This document shows, in pieces, positions 37,140 to 45,840 of a stretch of 64,000 nt of DNA. Numbering within the stretch: the stretch's first letter is position 1; every line of letters starts with the position of its first letter. Under the pieces are notes generated by a model. That model had not been told where the DNA came from, searched no databases, and worked only from the letters and a program-made list of their open reading frames with translations. Position numbers and translations under genes: made by a program. Origin of the DNA: Klenkia soli (lineage in GTDB: Bacteria > Actinomycetota > Actinomycetes > Mycobacteriales > Geodermatophilaceae); the NCBI RefSeq assembly GCF_900103975.1, contig NZ_FNIR01000005.1, positions 69,934 to 133,933 of the forward strand, given 5' to 3'.

Positions 37140-38417
37140 TCAGGCGGTGATCCGGTCGACGACCAAGGGCAACGGGACGTCGTCGGTGTCGACGCCGACG
37201 GCACCCTCGAGCGACTGCAGGGCCCGCTCGATGCGGGAGGCGTCGTCGGTCTGCAGCTCCAGCAGGGGCTGGCCGGCGGTCACCTGCTCCCCCACCGTGG
37301 CGTGCCAGACCACCCCGGCGGCGGCGGACACCGGGTCCTCCTTGCGGGCCCGGCCGGCACCCAGCCGCCAGGCGGCCACGCCGAGGGAGAAGGCGTCCAG
37401 CCGGGTGAGCGTGCCGGTGGCCGGGGCGGTCACCACGTGCCGCTCGGTCGGCTGCGGCAACGGTGCGTCGGGGTCGCCGCCCTGCGCGCGGATCATGGCC
37501 TCCCAGGAGTCCATGGCCCGACCCGACGCGAGCACGTCGGCCGGGTCGGCGTCGGACCCGGCGCCGGTGAGCATCTCCCGGGCCAGCGCCAGGGTGAGCT
37601 CGACCAGGTCGGCCGGACCGCCCCCGGCCAGCACCTCGAGGGACTCCGCGACCTCGACGGCGTTGCCCGCCGAGCGGCCCAGCGGCCGGTCCATCGCGGT
37701 CACCAGGGCCACCGTGCGCACGCCGGCGGCCTCGCCCAGCCCGACCATGGTGCGGGCCAGCTCGCGGCTGCTCTCGACGTCCTTCATGAACGCACCCGAG
37801 CCGGTCTTGACGTCCAGCACGAGCGCGTCGGCGCCCTCGGCGATCTTCTTGCTCATGATCGAGCTGGCGATCAGCGGGATCGACTCGACGGTGCCGGTGA
37901 CGTCGCGCAGCGCGTAGAGCAGCTTGTCCGCCGGGGCCAGGTCGTTGCCGGCGGCGCAGACCACGGCGCCGACGTCGCGCAGCTGGGCCAGGTACTTGTC
38001 CTCGGTCAGCGCCGCGCGCCACCCGGGGATGGCCTCCAGCTTGTCCAGGGTGCCGCCGGTGTGGCCCAGCCCGCGCCCCGACAGCTGCGGCACCGCCACG
38101 CCGCAGGCCGCGACCAGGGGTGCCAGCGGCAGCGTGGTCTTGTCGCCGACCCCACCGGTGGAGTGCTTGTCGGCGGTCGGTCGGCCCAGCGAGGAGAGGT
38201 CCTTGCGCACCCCGGAGTCGATCATGGCCTGGGTCCAGGCGGCCAGCTCGGCCGGCGTCATGCCGCGGAAGAACACGCTCATGAGCAGTGCGCTCATCTG
38301 CTCGTCGGGCACCTGGCCGGCGGTGTAGGCGCCGATGACCCAGCGGATCTGGTCACCGGTCAGCTCGACGCCGTCCCGCTTGGCGCGGATGACGTCGATC
38401 GCGTCGTGGGCGCTCAC
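37140..38417 (-). CDS. deoA: Thymidine (pyrimidine-nucleoside) phosphorylase
   Basis: 425 residues. It phosphorolyses thymidine or deoxyuridine to base and deoxyribose-1-phosphate. Family signature: DKHSTGGVGDKTTL (phosphate-binding), SGRGLGHTGGTLDKLE, LDVKTGSGAFMKD, and the C-terminal domain with GRARKEDPVS. Its GTG overlaps the cdd stop by 4 nt. With cdd upstream and the nucleoside ABC permeases before that, it completes a pyrimidine-salvage operon. Confidence 0.96.
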   Translation of the reverse strand: MSAHDAIDVIRAKRDGVELTGDQIRWVIGAYTAGQVPDEQMSALLMSVFFRGMTPAELAAWTQAMIDSGVRKDLSSLGRPTADKHSTGGVGDKTTLPLAPLVAACGVAVPQLSGRGLGHTGGTLDKLEAIPGWRAALTEDKYLAQLRDVGAVVCAAGNDLAPADKLLYALRDVTGTVESIPLIASSIMSKKIAEGADALVLDVKTGSGAFMKDVESSRELARTMVGLGEAAGVRTVALVTAMDRPLGRSAGNAVEVAESLEVLAGGGPADLVELTLALAREMLTGAGSDADPADVLASGRAMDSWEAMIRAQGGDPDAPLPQPTERHVVTAPATGTLTRLDAFSLGVAAWRLGAGRARKEDPVSAAAGVVWHATVGEQVTAGQPLLELQTDDASRIERALQSLEGAVGVDTDDVPLPLVVDRITA

Positions 38418-38815
38418 CGGTTCGCCGCCTTCACCAGGTCGTCGGGGCCGAAGGCGTCGGGCAGCACCTCGCGCATGGGCACGATGCCCAGCGACACCGT
38501 CTCGATCATCATCTCGGCGCCGCCGAACTCCCAGAGCAGCTGCCGGCAGCGCCCGCAGGGCATGAGCGGCTGGCCGTCACCGCCCACGCAGGCCACCGCG
38601 ACCAGCCGGCCACCGCCGCTGCGAGCCAGCTCGCTGACCATGCCGCACTCGGCGCACAGCCCGATGCCGTACGAGGCGTTCTCGACGTTGCAGCCGGTGA
38701 CCACGCGGCCGTCGTCGACCAGCCCGGCCACGCCGACCGGGAAGTGCGAGTAGGGGGCGTAGGCGTGCGTCATGGCCTCGCGGGCCGCGGCGCGCAGGGC
38801 ATCCCAGTCGATCAA
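38414..38815 (-). CDS. cdd: Cytidine deaminase
   Basis: 133 residues, the short tetrameric form. It converts (deoxy)cytidine to (deoxy)uridine. Zn site: CNVENASYGIGLCAE (catalytic Glu with first Cys) and PCGRCRQLL (two Cys). TTG 38815 is chosen because GAGG lies 6 nt upstream and TTGA overlaps the permease stop by 4 nt. Confidence 0.95.
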   Translation of the reverse strand: MIDWDALRAAAREAMTHAYAPYSHFPVGVAGLVDDGRVVTGCNVENASYGIGLCAECGMVSELARSGGGRLVAVACVGGDGQPLMPCGRCRQLLWEFGGAEMMIETVSLGIVPMREVLPDAFGPDDLVKAANR

Positions 38816-40089
38816 TGTTCGCCTCTCCGGTACACCAGTCCGTCGGCCTTGGGCATCCGCAGTCGTTGCGAGGCCAGCGACAGGACCAGCAGCGTGGTCA
38901 GGTGCGGGGTGAAGCTGACGATGCCCTCGGGCAGCTCGTCGATCAGGATGTAGCCCACCAGCGAGGCGGCGGCGAACGCCGCCGCGGTCACGGCCTGGGT
39001 GATCTTGCCGCGCGCGCCCTGCACCACCGCGACGGCGAGCAGCAGGATCGCCACCAGCAGCAGCAGCGCGACGACGCCGGTGCGGCTGCGCAGCTGCAGG
39101 GCGTCGGCGAAGCCGAACAGCCCGGCGCCCGCGGCCAGGCCACCGGGCCGCCAGTTGCCGAAGATCAGCGCGGCCAGGCCGATGAACCCGCGGCCGTTGG
39201 TCTGGCCCTCGCGGTAGATGTTGGCGATGAAGACCAGGAAGACCCCGCCCAGCCCGGCCAGCGAGCCCGAGATGATCACCGCGACGTACTTGAGCCGGTA
39301 GACCGGGACGCCGAGGGAGTCCGCCGCCGCCGGGTTCTCGCCGCACGAGCGCAGCCGCAGCCCGAACGCCGTGCGCCACAGCAGCAGGTAGGCCCCGGGG
39401 ACCATGAGGACGGCGACCACGGTGAGCACGCCGACCCCGTTGGTGAACCCGCGCAGCACGCCGGCCAGGTCGCTGAGCAGGAACCAGTGCAGGTTCTCCA
39501 GCTTGCCCAGCAGGTCGGGGCCCGAGGACAGCACCGGCAACGAGAACGTCGGCGGCCGCGACGACATGGCCGGGGACTGGGTGACCCCGCCGCCGGCCGG
39601 GTTGTCCACGTACAGGCTCTCGGAGAGGAACCGGACGACGCCGGCGGCCAGGATGTTGATGGCCACGCCGGAGATGACGTGGTCGACCCCGAAGGTGACC
39701 GTGGCGACCGCGTGCAGCAGCCCGCCGAGGGCGCCCATGAGGATGCCGCCGAGCACGGCGCCCTGCCAGCCCCACTGGTAGCCGGCGAACCCGGCGCCCC
39801 AGGTGCCCAGGATCATCATGCCGTCCAGGCCGATGTTCACCACGCCCGCGCGCTCGGCGAACAACCCGCCGAGCGCGGCCAGCAGCAGCGGCACGGCCAG
39901 CAGCAGCGTGGCTGCCATGGTCGAGGACGACGTCAGCGCCTCCTGCCCGGAGATGACCCGGACGGCGGAGACCAGCAGCAGCAGGCCGACCAGGATCCAG
40001 GTCAGCCGACGGCCGCGGCCACCGCCCAGGAACAGCTCGGTGACCGGGCCCCGCGAGGGTGCCTTCGTCGTGGTGGTGGCGGTGCTCAC
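38812..40089 (-). CDS. Nucleoside ABC transporter permease (BMP-type system, second permease)
   Basis: 425 residues, about ten hydrophobic segments. The central FAERAGVVNIGLDGMMILG resembles the conserved N-I-G-hydrophobic-E/D-G loop of branched-chain-amino-acid/ribose/BMP-type permeases, followed by AGVFL-type and RAFGLRLRSCGENP (landmark GLRLRSCGENP). Pairs with the adjacent permease. GTG overlaps its stop by 4 nt. Probably imports nucleosides, as judged by the following cdd and deoA genes. Confidence 0.9.
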   Translation of the reverse strand: MSTATTTTKAPSRGPVTELFLGGGRGRRLTWILVGLLLLVSAVRVISGQEALTSSSTMAATLLLAVPLLLAALGGLFAERAGVVNIGLDGMMILGTWGAGFAGYQWGWQGAVLGGILMGALGGLLHAVATVTFGVDHVISGVAINILAAGVVRFLSESLYVDNPAGGGVTQSPAMSSRPPTFSLPVLSSGPDLLGKLENLHWFLLSDLAGVLRGFTNGVGVLTVVAVLMVPGAYLLLWRTAFGLRLRSCGENPAAADSLGVPVYRLKYVAVIISGSLAGLGGVFLVFIANIYREGQTNGRGFIGLAALIFGNWRPGGLAAGAGLFGFADALQLRSRTGVVALLLLVAILLLAVAVVQGARGKITQAVTAAAFAAASLVGYILIDELPEGIVSFTPHLTTLLVLSLASQRLRMPKADGLVYRRGEH

Positions 40090-41294
40090 TGGGCGCTCCC
40101 CGTCGGGTCGGTGCGGCCGGCGGTCGAGGTGCTCTGCGCCGGGCCGGTCGGGGGCCCGGTGCCGGGCTCGCCGCTGCTGCCGTCACCGGTGGCCGGCGGG
40201 GCGACGGCCGTGCCGGACTCGGCCTGCCGGCGGGCGATACGGCGGGCGACCTCGTTGGCGATGACGACCGCGAGCACGATCGTGCCCTGGATGATCGTGA
40301 CCACCGACGACGGGATGCTGGCGATCTGCAGCGGCACCGACGAGCGGTCCAGGAAGGCGAAGAGCACCGCGGCCACGGCGATGCCGACCGGGTTGTTGCG
40401 GCCGAGCAGGGCGATCGCGATGCCCAGGAAGCCCAGGCCCGAGGTGAACTGGGTGCCGTAGTTGTGGTCGGAGCCCAGCAGGTCGGGCAGCCCGATGAGA
40501 CCGGCGACCGCGCCGGAGATCAGCATCGTGGTGATGACCATGCGCTTGGCGTCGACGCCGCTGGCCGAGGCGGCCGAGGCGCTCAGCCCGGTGGCGCGCA
40601 GGTCGAAGCCGAACCGGGTGCGCTTGAGCAGCACCGCGACGACCACGCCCACCACGACGGCCACCAGCAGGAACCCGTAGAGCTGCCGCGGCGGGTTGGC
40701 CAGGCCCAGCGCCCCGAGCAGGCCGTTGAGCGAGGGGAACCAGCCCGACTCGGGGATCTCCTTCGTCGTGACGATGGACGCGCCCGGCTCGCTGCCGCGC
40801 AGCGGACCGGTGAGCAGGAACGACGCCAACCCCAGCGCGATGAAGTTGAGCATGATCGAGCTGATCACCTCGGACACGCCGCGGGTCACCTTGAGCACCC
40901 CGACGATGCCGGCCCAGATCGCCGCGACCCCCATGGCCACCACGACGATCAGCAGCACGTGCAGCGGGCCCGGGAGCGTGACCGAGGCGCCGACACCGGC
41001 CGCGACGACGGTGGCCATGCGGTACTGGCCCTCGACGCCGATGTTGAACAGGCCCATGCGGAACGCCACCGCGACCGCCAGGCCGGCGAGGAACAGCGGC
41101 ACCGCCCGGTTGAGGATCACCACGATCGCGGTGACCTGCTGGCTGGGGGTGTCGCCGAAGTCGGTCATCACAGACAGCGCGCGCAGCGGGTCGACGCCGA
41201 TGGCGGCCATGACCACGCCGGAGATGACCAGCGCGATCGCCACGGCCAGCAGCGGCGCCAGCAGCGCCTGGCCGGTCCGGCGGAGCACGCTCAT
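40086..41294 (-). CDS. Nucleoside ABC transporter permease (BMP-type system, first permease)
   Basis: 402 residues. The conserved cytoplasmic loop is RMGLFNIGVEGQYRMA and the EAA-like FGFDLRATGLSASAA lies further on. About eight to ten membrane segments. The last 45 residues are Gly/Pro/Ser/Thr-rich and probably disordered in the cytoplasm. ATG overlaps the ATPase stop (ATGA) and its own stop overlaps the next permease. Confidence 0.9.
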   Translation of the reverse strand: MSVLRRTGQALLAPLLAVAIALVISGVVMAAIGVDPLRALSVMTDFGDTPSQQVTAIVVILNRAVPLFLAGLAVAVAFRMGLFNIGVEGQYRMATVVAAGVGASVTLPGPLHVLLIVVVAMGVAAIWAGIVGVLKVTRGVSEVISSIMLNFIALGLASFLLTGPLRGSEPGASIVTTKEIPESGWFPSLNGLLGALGLANPPRQLYGFLLVAVVVGVVVAVLLKRTRFGFDLRATGLSASAASASGVDAKRMVITTMLISGAVAGLIGLPDLLGSDHNYGTQFTSGLGFLGIAIALLGRNNPVGIAVAAVLFAFLDRSSVPLQIASIPSSVVTIIQGTIVLAVVIANEVARRIARRQAESGTAVAPPATGDGSSGEPGTGPPTGPAQSTSTAGRTDPTGSAQ

Positions 41295-42811
41295 GCCGCA
41301 CCCGAGACGGCGCCGGTCATGTAGCCGCCCAGCTGCTCGGGGGTGACCGCCGAGGGGTCCAGGGTGGCGACCACCCCGCCGCGCAGCATCACCTGGAGCG
41401 TGTCGGACAACCCGATCAGCTCGTCCAGGTCGGCCGAGATCAGCACGATCCCCATCCCCTCCGCGCGGGCGTCCTTGAGCAGCTCCCAGATGACCGACTG
41501 CGCGCCGACGTCGACCCCGCGGGTGGGGTGGGCGGCGATGAGCAGCCGGGGTGCCGCGCTCATCTCGCGGCCGACGATCAGCTTCTGCTGGTTGCCGCCG
41601 GACAGGGCGACGGCCAGGGTGTCGGGCCCGGGGGCGCGGACGTCGTACTCGCGCATGATCCGCTCGGTGTCGGCCCGGGCGGCCTTGCGGTCGATGAACA
41701 GGCCCTTGGCGTTGGGCGCCTCGGTCTGGTGGCCCAGCACGCGGTTCTCCCAGAGCGGGGCGTCCAGCAGCATGCCCTGACGGTGCCGGTCCTCGGGGAT
41801 GAACCCGATGCCGCGCTCGCGCCGGGTCCGCGTGGACCAGGTGGTGATGTCGTCGGTGCCCAGCACGATCGTGCCGGCGGCCAGCGGGCGCAGGCCCATG
41901 ATCGCGTCGACCAGCTCGGCCTGGCCGTTGCCCTCGACGCCGGCGATGCCCACGACCTCGCCCTCGCGGACGGTCAGCGTGACGTCGTCGACGGCGGGGC
42001 GGGCGCCCTGGCCGCCGACCGTGACACCGCGCAGCTCGAGCACCGGGGTGTCGCGGACGGTCGACGTGCGGGTCTCGGGGGTGGGCAGCTCCGAGCCGAC
42101 CATCATCTCGGCCAGCTGCTTGGCCGTCGTCGTCCGCGGGTCGGCGGTGCCGACGGTGGTGCCGCGGCGGATGACGGTGATGGAGTCGGCGACCTTGCGC
42201 ACCTCGTCGAGCTTGTGCGAGATGAAGATGACCGTCAGGCCCTCGCGCTTGAGCTCGGCGAGGTTGCCGAACAGCTCGTCGACCTCCTGCGGGACCAGGA
42301 CGGCGGTCGGCTCGTCCAGGATCAGCGTGGTGGCCCCGCGGTAGAGCACCTTGGCGATCTCGACCCGCTGCCGGTCGCCCACCCCGAGGTCCTCGACCAG
42401 GGTGTCGGGCTCCAGGCCCAGCGCGTAGGACTCGGAGATCGTCAGGATGTGCGCTCGGGCGTCGGCGCCGATGCCGTGCAGCTTCTCCGCCCCGAGGACG
42501 ACGTTCTCGAGCACCGTCAGGTTGTCGGCGAGCATGAAGTGCTGGTGCACCATGCCGACCCCGGCGGCGATCGCGTCGGCCGGGCTCTTGAACACGACCT
42601 CGCGGCCGTCGAGCAGGATCTGGCCCTCGTCGGGGCGGTGCATGCCGTAGAGGGTCTTCATCAGCGTCGACTTGCCGGCGCCGTTCTCCCCCACGATGGC
42701 GTGCACCTCGCCGCGGGCGACCCGCAGCTCGATGTCCTTGTTGGCCACCACACCGGGGAAGCGCTTGGTGATCCCCCGCAGCTCCACAGCCGGCGGTGCT
42801 GACTCCGTCAC
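41291..42811 (-). CDS. Nucleoside ABC transporter ATPase (two NBDs in tandem, BMP-type)
   Basis: 506 residues with two ATPase domains. The N-terminal half has Walker A VGENGAGKSTL, HQHFMLADNLTVLEN (typical for BMP/RbsA-like ATPases), the degenerate signature LGVGDRQRVE and LDEPTAVL. The C-terminal half has GIAGVEGNGQ in place of Walker A and LSGGNQQKLI as signature. One intact and one degenerate site is normal for this family. GTG 42811 has GGGAG 5 nt upstream. A strong hairpin lies between it and the lipoprotein gene. Confidence 0.93.
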   Translation of the reverse strand: MTESAPPAVELRGITKRFPGVVANKDIELRVARGEVHAIVGENGAGKSTLMKTLYGMHRPDEGQILLDGREVVFKSPADAIAAGVGMVHQHFMLADNLTVLENVVLGAEKLHGIGADARAHILTISESYALGLEPDTLVEDLGVGDRQRVEIAKVLYRGATTLILDEPTAVLVPQEVDELFGNLAELKREGLTVIFISHKLDEVRKVADSITVIRRGTTVGTADPRTTTAKQLAEMMVGSELPTPETRTSTVRDTPVLELRGVTVGGQGARPAVDDVTLTVREGEVVGIAGVEGNGQAELVDAIMGLRPLAAGTIVLGTDDITTWSTRTRRERGIGFIPEDRHRQGMLLDAPLWENRVLGHQTEAPNAKGLFIDRKAARADTERIMREYDVRAPGPDTLAVALSGGNQQKLIVGREMSAAPRLLIAAHPTRGVDVGAQSVIWELLKDARAEGMGIVLISADLDELIGLSDTLQVMLRGGVVATLDPSAVTPEQLGGYMTGAVSGAA

Positions 42812-42870
42812 TGCCACTCCCGATGGTCTCCGTGGACGATCTGCGGTCGGATGGACCGTACACAGCAAGA

Positions 42871-42906
42871 ACGACGGGCCCGGGCGCTGCCGCCCGGGCC
42901 CGTCGT
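42871..42906 (-). terminator. Strong hairpin between the BMP lipoprotein and the ATPase genes
   Basis: Perfect 16-bp stem (ACGACGGGCCCGGGCG at 42871-42886 and its complement at 42891-42906) with loop of 4 nt. Read on the minus strand it is followed by TTCTTGCTG. It sits 25 nt after the lipoprotein stop, so most transcripts may end here and the transporter genes receive read-through. It could also protect the lipoprotein mRNA. Confidence 0.75.
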
Positions 42907-42931
42907 CCTGCTGCTGGATACGTGCCCGACG

Positions 42932-43996
42932 TCAGTTGGTCGGGGTCTCCGGCACGGTGATCTCGCCGTCGACGATCTGCTGGGTGTAGTCGTCGATGGT
43001 CGACTTGATGTCGTCGATGAACCCGCCCGAGTAGGACAGGCCCACGCCCTCGGTGGACAGGTCGTTGACGACGTCCTGACCGCCCTGCACGGAGCCGTCG
43101 ACGAAGGTGCCGATGTAGGCCTCGACCGCGTTGTCGACCCGCTTGAGGACCGAGGTCATGATGACGGCCTGCAGCGAGGCGTCGCCGACGGTCTCGTACT
43201 GGTCGGAGTCGACGCCGATGGCGCGACCGCCCGAGGCGGCAGCGGCCTGGAAGACGCCGATGCCCGAACCGCCGGCGGCGGCGTAGACGATGTCGGCACC
43301 GGCGTCGAACATGCCCTGGGCCACGATCTGGCCGCGGGCCGGGTCGTTGAACCCGGAGAAGTCGCCGGCCGGCGAGATGTACTGCACCTGCACCGTGATG
43401 TCGGGGTTGACCGCCTTGGCACCGGCGACGTAGCCGGCCTCGAAGGCCTGGATGAGCGGGGTCTCGACACCGCCGACGAAGCCGACGTTGCCGGTCGTGC
43501 TCTTGGTCGCGGCCGCGACGCCACCCAGGAACGAGCCCTGGTTGGCGGCGAACTGCAGGCCGGTCACGTTGTCGGCGACGTCGACACCGGTGGAGTCGAC
43601 GATGGCGAAGTCGACGTCGGGGTACTGCTTCGCGACGTCGCCGATCACGTCGCCGTAGGCGAAGCCGACGGCGATGACCGGGTTGTAGCCCTGGTCGGCC
43701 AGCTGGGTGAGCAGGTCGGCCCGGTCGGACGCGTCGCTGTTGGGCGACACCTCCTGCACGGTGCCGCCGTTGGTCTCGATGGCGGCCTCGACGCCGGCGT
43801 AGGCCGAGTCGTTGAAGGACTTGTCGCCGCGGCCGCCGGTGTCGTAGGCCAGGCCGATCTTGGGGCCGTCGCCGCTGCCGCCGCTGCTCCCGCTGCCACC
43901 GCTCCCGCTGGCGGGCTCGTCGCTGGCACAGGCGGCCAGGGCCAGGCTGCCGGCGATCGCCAGGGCGGCCAGCTTCATCCCACGCGCTCGGCGCAA
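42932..43996 (-). CDS. BMP-family nucleoside-binding lipoprotein
   Basis: 354 residues. A type II signal peptide with lipobox LAAC (Cys near 23) precedes a Gly/Ser linker and the BMP fold: KIGLAYDTGGRGDKSFND, VGFAYGD, GFVGGVETPLI, VYAAAGGSGIGVF, GVDSDQ. It captures nucleosides at the membrane surface for the ABC transporter encoded downstream. TTG 43996 has GGAG 6 nt upstream and keeps the basic n-region RRARG; the internal ATG six codons later lacks an SD. Confidence 0.92.
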   Translation of the reverse strand: MRRARGMKLAALAIAGSLALAACASDEPASGSGGSGSSGGSGDGPKIGLAYDTGGRGDKSFNDSAYAGVEAAIETNGGTVQEVSPNSDASDRADLLTQLADQGYNPVIAVGFAYGDVIGDVAKQYPDVDFAIVDSTGVDVADNVTGLQFAANQGSFLGGVAAATKSTTGNVGFVGGVETPLIQAFEAGYVAGAKAVNPDITVQVQYISPAGDFSGFNDPARGQIVAQGMFDAGADIVYAAAGGSGIGVFQAAAASGGRAIGVDSDQYETVGDASLQAVIMTSVLKRVDNAVEAYIGTFVDGSVQGGQDVVNDLSTEGVGLSYSGGFIDDIKSTIDDYTQQIVDGEITVPETPTN

Positions 43997-44286
43997 GGGG
44001 GTCTCCTCTCGTGTGGGGCGGCACCCACCACCAGGTGGGTGCGGCCCCGGGTGTGCGTTCCGGTGGTCCGCCGTCCCGGGCCCGCGGGGGGCAGGGCGGC
44101 GATTGGCGCACGCTAGCCGCGGCCGGCGGGCCACCGGCACCACCACCGGGACACCGAGACCCGATCGTTAGCACCCGGCAACGTCGCGGACCCAGACCGG
44201 CACACCCGGCACATCCGTCACGGGACGACGCCCGACACGCTGCGGACACCCCCGGGTCGGCCCCGGCGCGGTTAGCGTCCACCCCC
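43997..44286. promoter_or_regulatory. Divergent regulatory region between the BMP lipoprotein and carboxypeptidase genes
   Basis: 290 nt. On the minus strand TAGCGT (44110-44115) is a candidate -10 for the lipoprotein, giving a leader of about 110 nt. That leader holds a perfect hairpin GCACCCACC-ACCA-GGTGGGTGC (44021-44042) just upstream of the SD. On the plus strand TAGCGT (44273-44278) lies 8 nt before the carboxypeptidase ATG with no SD (leaderless). I see no gene in the gap. Confidence 0.55.
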
Positions 44287-45840
44287 ATGCGATCCCTGCT
44301 GCCCGGTGCCCGTGCGGCCGCGGTGGCTCTGGTCACGGGTCTCGTCCTGCTGGCCGGCGCCCCGGCCGCCCTCGCCGAGGACGCCCCCCGGCCCACCGTG
44401 GACCCGTCCGCCCCCACCCCCACCGCGCCGCCCGACGGCGGGCCGGCCCAGGGCCACGCCCCCGACGGCAGCACCGTGGGCGGCGAGGGCCTGGACACCC
44501 GCGGGCTGGTGACGGCCGACGGTGCCCCCGCCCTCCCCGAGGGCATCGACGCGCACGGCTGGGTGGTCGCCGACCTGGACACCGGTGAGGTGCTCGGCGC
44601 CCAGGACCCGCACGGCCGCTACTACCCGGCCAGCACGCTGAAGACCCTGACGCTGCTGACCCTCGCCCCGGAGCTGGACCCGGCCCTCGTCGTCGAGGGC
44701 ACCACCGAGGACGAGCAGATCGAGGGCAGCCGGGTCGGGCTGGTCGCCGGCGGCCAGTACCCGGTGTCGCTGCTGTTCGACGCGCTGGTCATGCAGTCGG
44801 GCAACGACGCCGCCAACGCGCTGTCCCGGGCCGCGGGCGGGGTGCCGGCGACCCTGGCGGCGATGAACGCCACGGCCCGGCGGATCGGGGCGCTGGACAC
44901 CGTCGCCGGCACCCCGTCGGGCCTGGACGTCGCCGGCCAGACCTCCTCGCCCTACGACCTGGCGCTGATCATGGCCCAGCTGGTGGACGACCCGACCACC
45001 GCGGCGATCCTGCAGCAGACCACCGCGCAGATGCCCGCCGTCCCCGGCAAGAGCGACGGCTACCAGATCCAGACGCAGAACACCCTGCTCACCGACTACC
45101 CGGGCACCCTGGGCGGCAAGACCGGGTTCACCGACGCCGCCCGGCACACCTTCGTGGCCGCCGCGGCGCGGGACGGCCGGCGCCTGGTGGTCAGCCTGAT
45201 GCAGACCGAGCGCTACCCGGTCTCCACGACCGAGCAGGCGGAGCGGCTGCTGGACTGGGGCTTCGCGACCCCGGCCGGCGGCGGGGTGGGCACGCTGGTC
45301 TCCCCCGGCGACGTCGCCACCGACACCGCGGCGGCCGACCTCGCCGTCCCGTCCCCCGCCGACGGCACGCTCAGCTCGGAGGAGGCCGCGGCCGCCGCGA
45401 CCCGGACCCCCGCCGTGGCACCCGCGGCCACCGAGAGCCCGGCCGAGTCGGTGCTGCTGCCCGCGGCGCTGGGCACCGGGGCGGTGGCGATCGTCGTCGC
45501 CACGATGGTGGGCCGGCGGCGTGCGGTCCGGCTGGTGCCCGCGGGCGGGTGGTCCGACGACCGGGCGGTCAGGCGTCCGCCGCCGCGCCGTCCCGACGCC
45601 GGCCCCGGTCCGGAGCCCGACGGCGTCGACCGACCGCGACGGGCAGCCACCGACCTGCCGCCGCACCCATCAGGGCCCCTGCCCCCAGCAGGCCCGCCGC
45701 GAGCCCGAGCGGAGCAGGACGGGGACCCCGCTCGTCGACCAGCACCACGTCGGGCAGCCGGGTCGGCGCAGCGGGGCCGTACGGCACCTGCGCGTCCGAG
45801 TGCTCGACCGCCGGGAGGGTCGCGGTCCAGCAGGCCGTGA
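44287..45840 (+). CDS. D-alanyl-D-alanine carboxypeptidase (DacC-type, S11), 3' end antisense to YihY gene
   Basis: 517 residues as read. Sec signal (1-30, ALA-ED), Pro-rich linker, then the S11 penicillin-binding fold: S116-T-L-K119 (nucleophile), S171-G-N173, K278-T-G280. It trims the terminal D-Ala from peptidoglycan stem peptides outside the membrane. A C-terminal membrane helix (about 385-408) anchors it, followed by VGRRR. Residues about 428-517 are Arg/Pro-rich, antisense to the YihY-like gene and resemble an extension through a lost stop codon; the functional protein could end soon after the membrane helix. Gene order trpS-2H ligase-YihY-carboxypeptidase is common in actinobacteria. 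Confidence 0.9.
   Translation: MRSLLPGARAAAVALVTGLVLLAGAPAALAEDAPRPTVDPSAPTPTAPPDGGPAQGHAPDGSTVGGEGLDTRGLVTADGAPALPEGIDAHGWVVADLDTGEVLGAQDPHGRYYPASTLKTLTLLTLAPELDPALVVEGTTEDEQIEGSRVGLVAGGQYPVSLLFDALVMQSGNDAANALSRAAGGVPATLAAMNATARRIGALDTVAGTPSGLDVAGQTSSPYDLALIMAQLVDDPTTAAILQQTTAQMPAVPGKSDGYQIQTQNTLLTDYPGTLGGKTGFTDAARHTFVAAAARDGRRLVVSLMQTERYPVSTTEQAERLLDWGFATPAGGGVGTLVSPGDVATDTAAADLAVPSPADGTLSSEEAAAAATRTPAVAPAATESPAESVLLPAALGTGAVAIVVATMVGRRRAVRLVPAGGWSDDRAVRRPPPRRPDAGPGPEPDGVDRPRRAATDLPPHPSGPLPPAGPPRARAEQDGDPARRPAPRRAAGSAQRGRTAPARPSARPPGGSRSSRP

Noticed and set aside
40086-44582. A 1498-codon minus-strand frame joining permease, ATPase and lipoprotein regions
   Set aside because: Only its end is the permease; the rest is out of frame with the real ATPase and lipoprotein genes.
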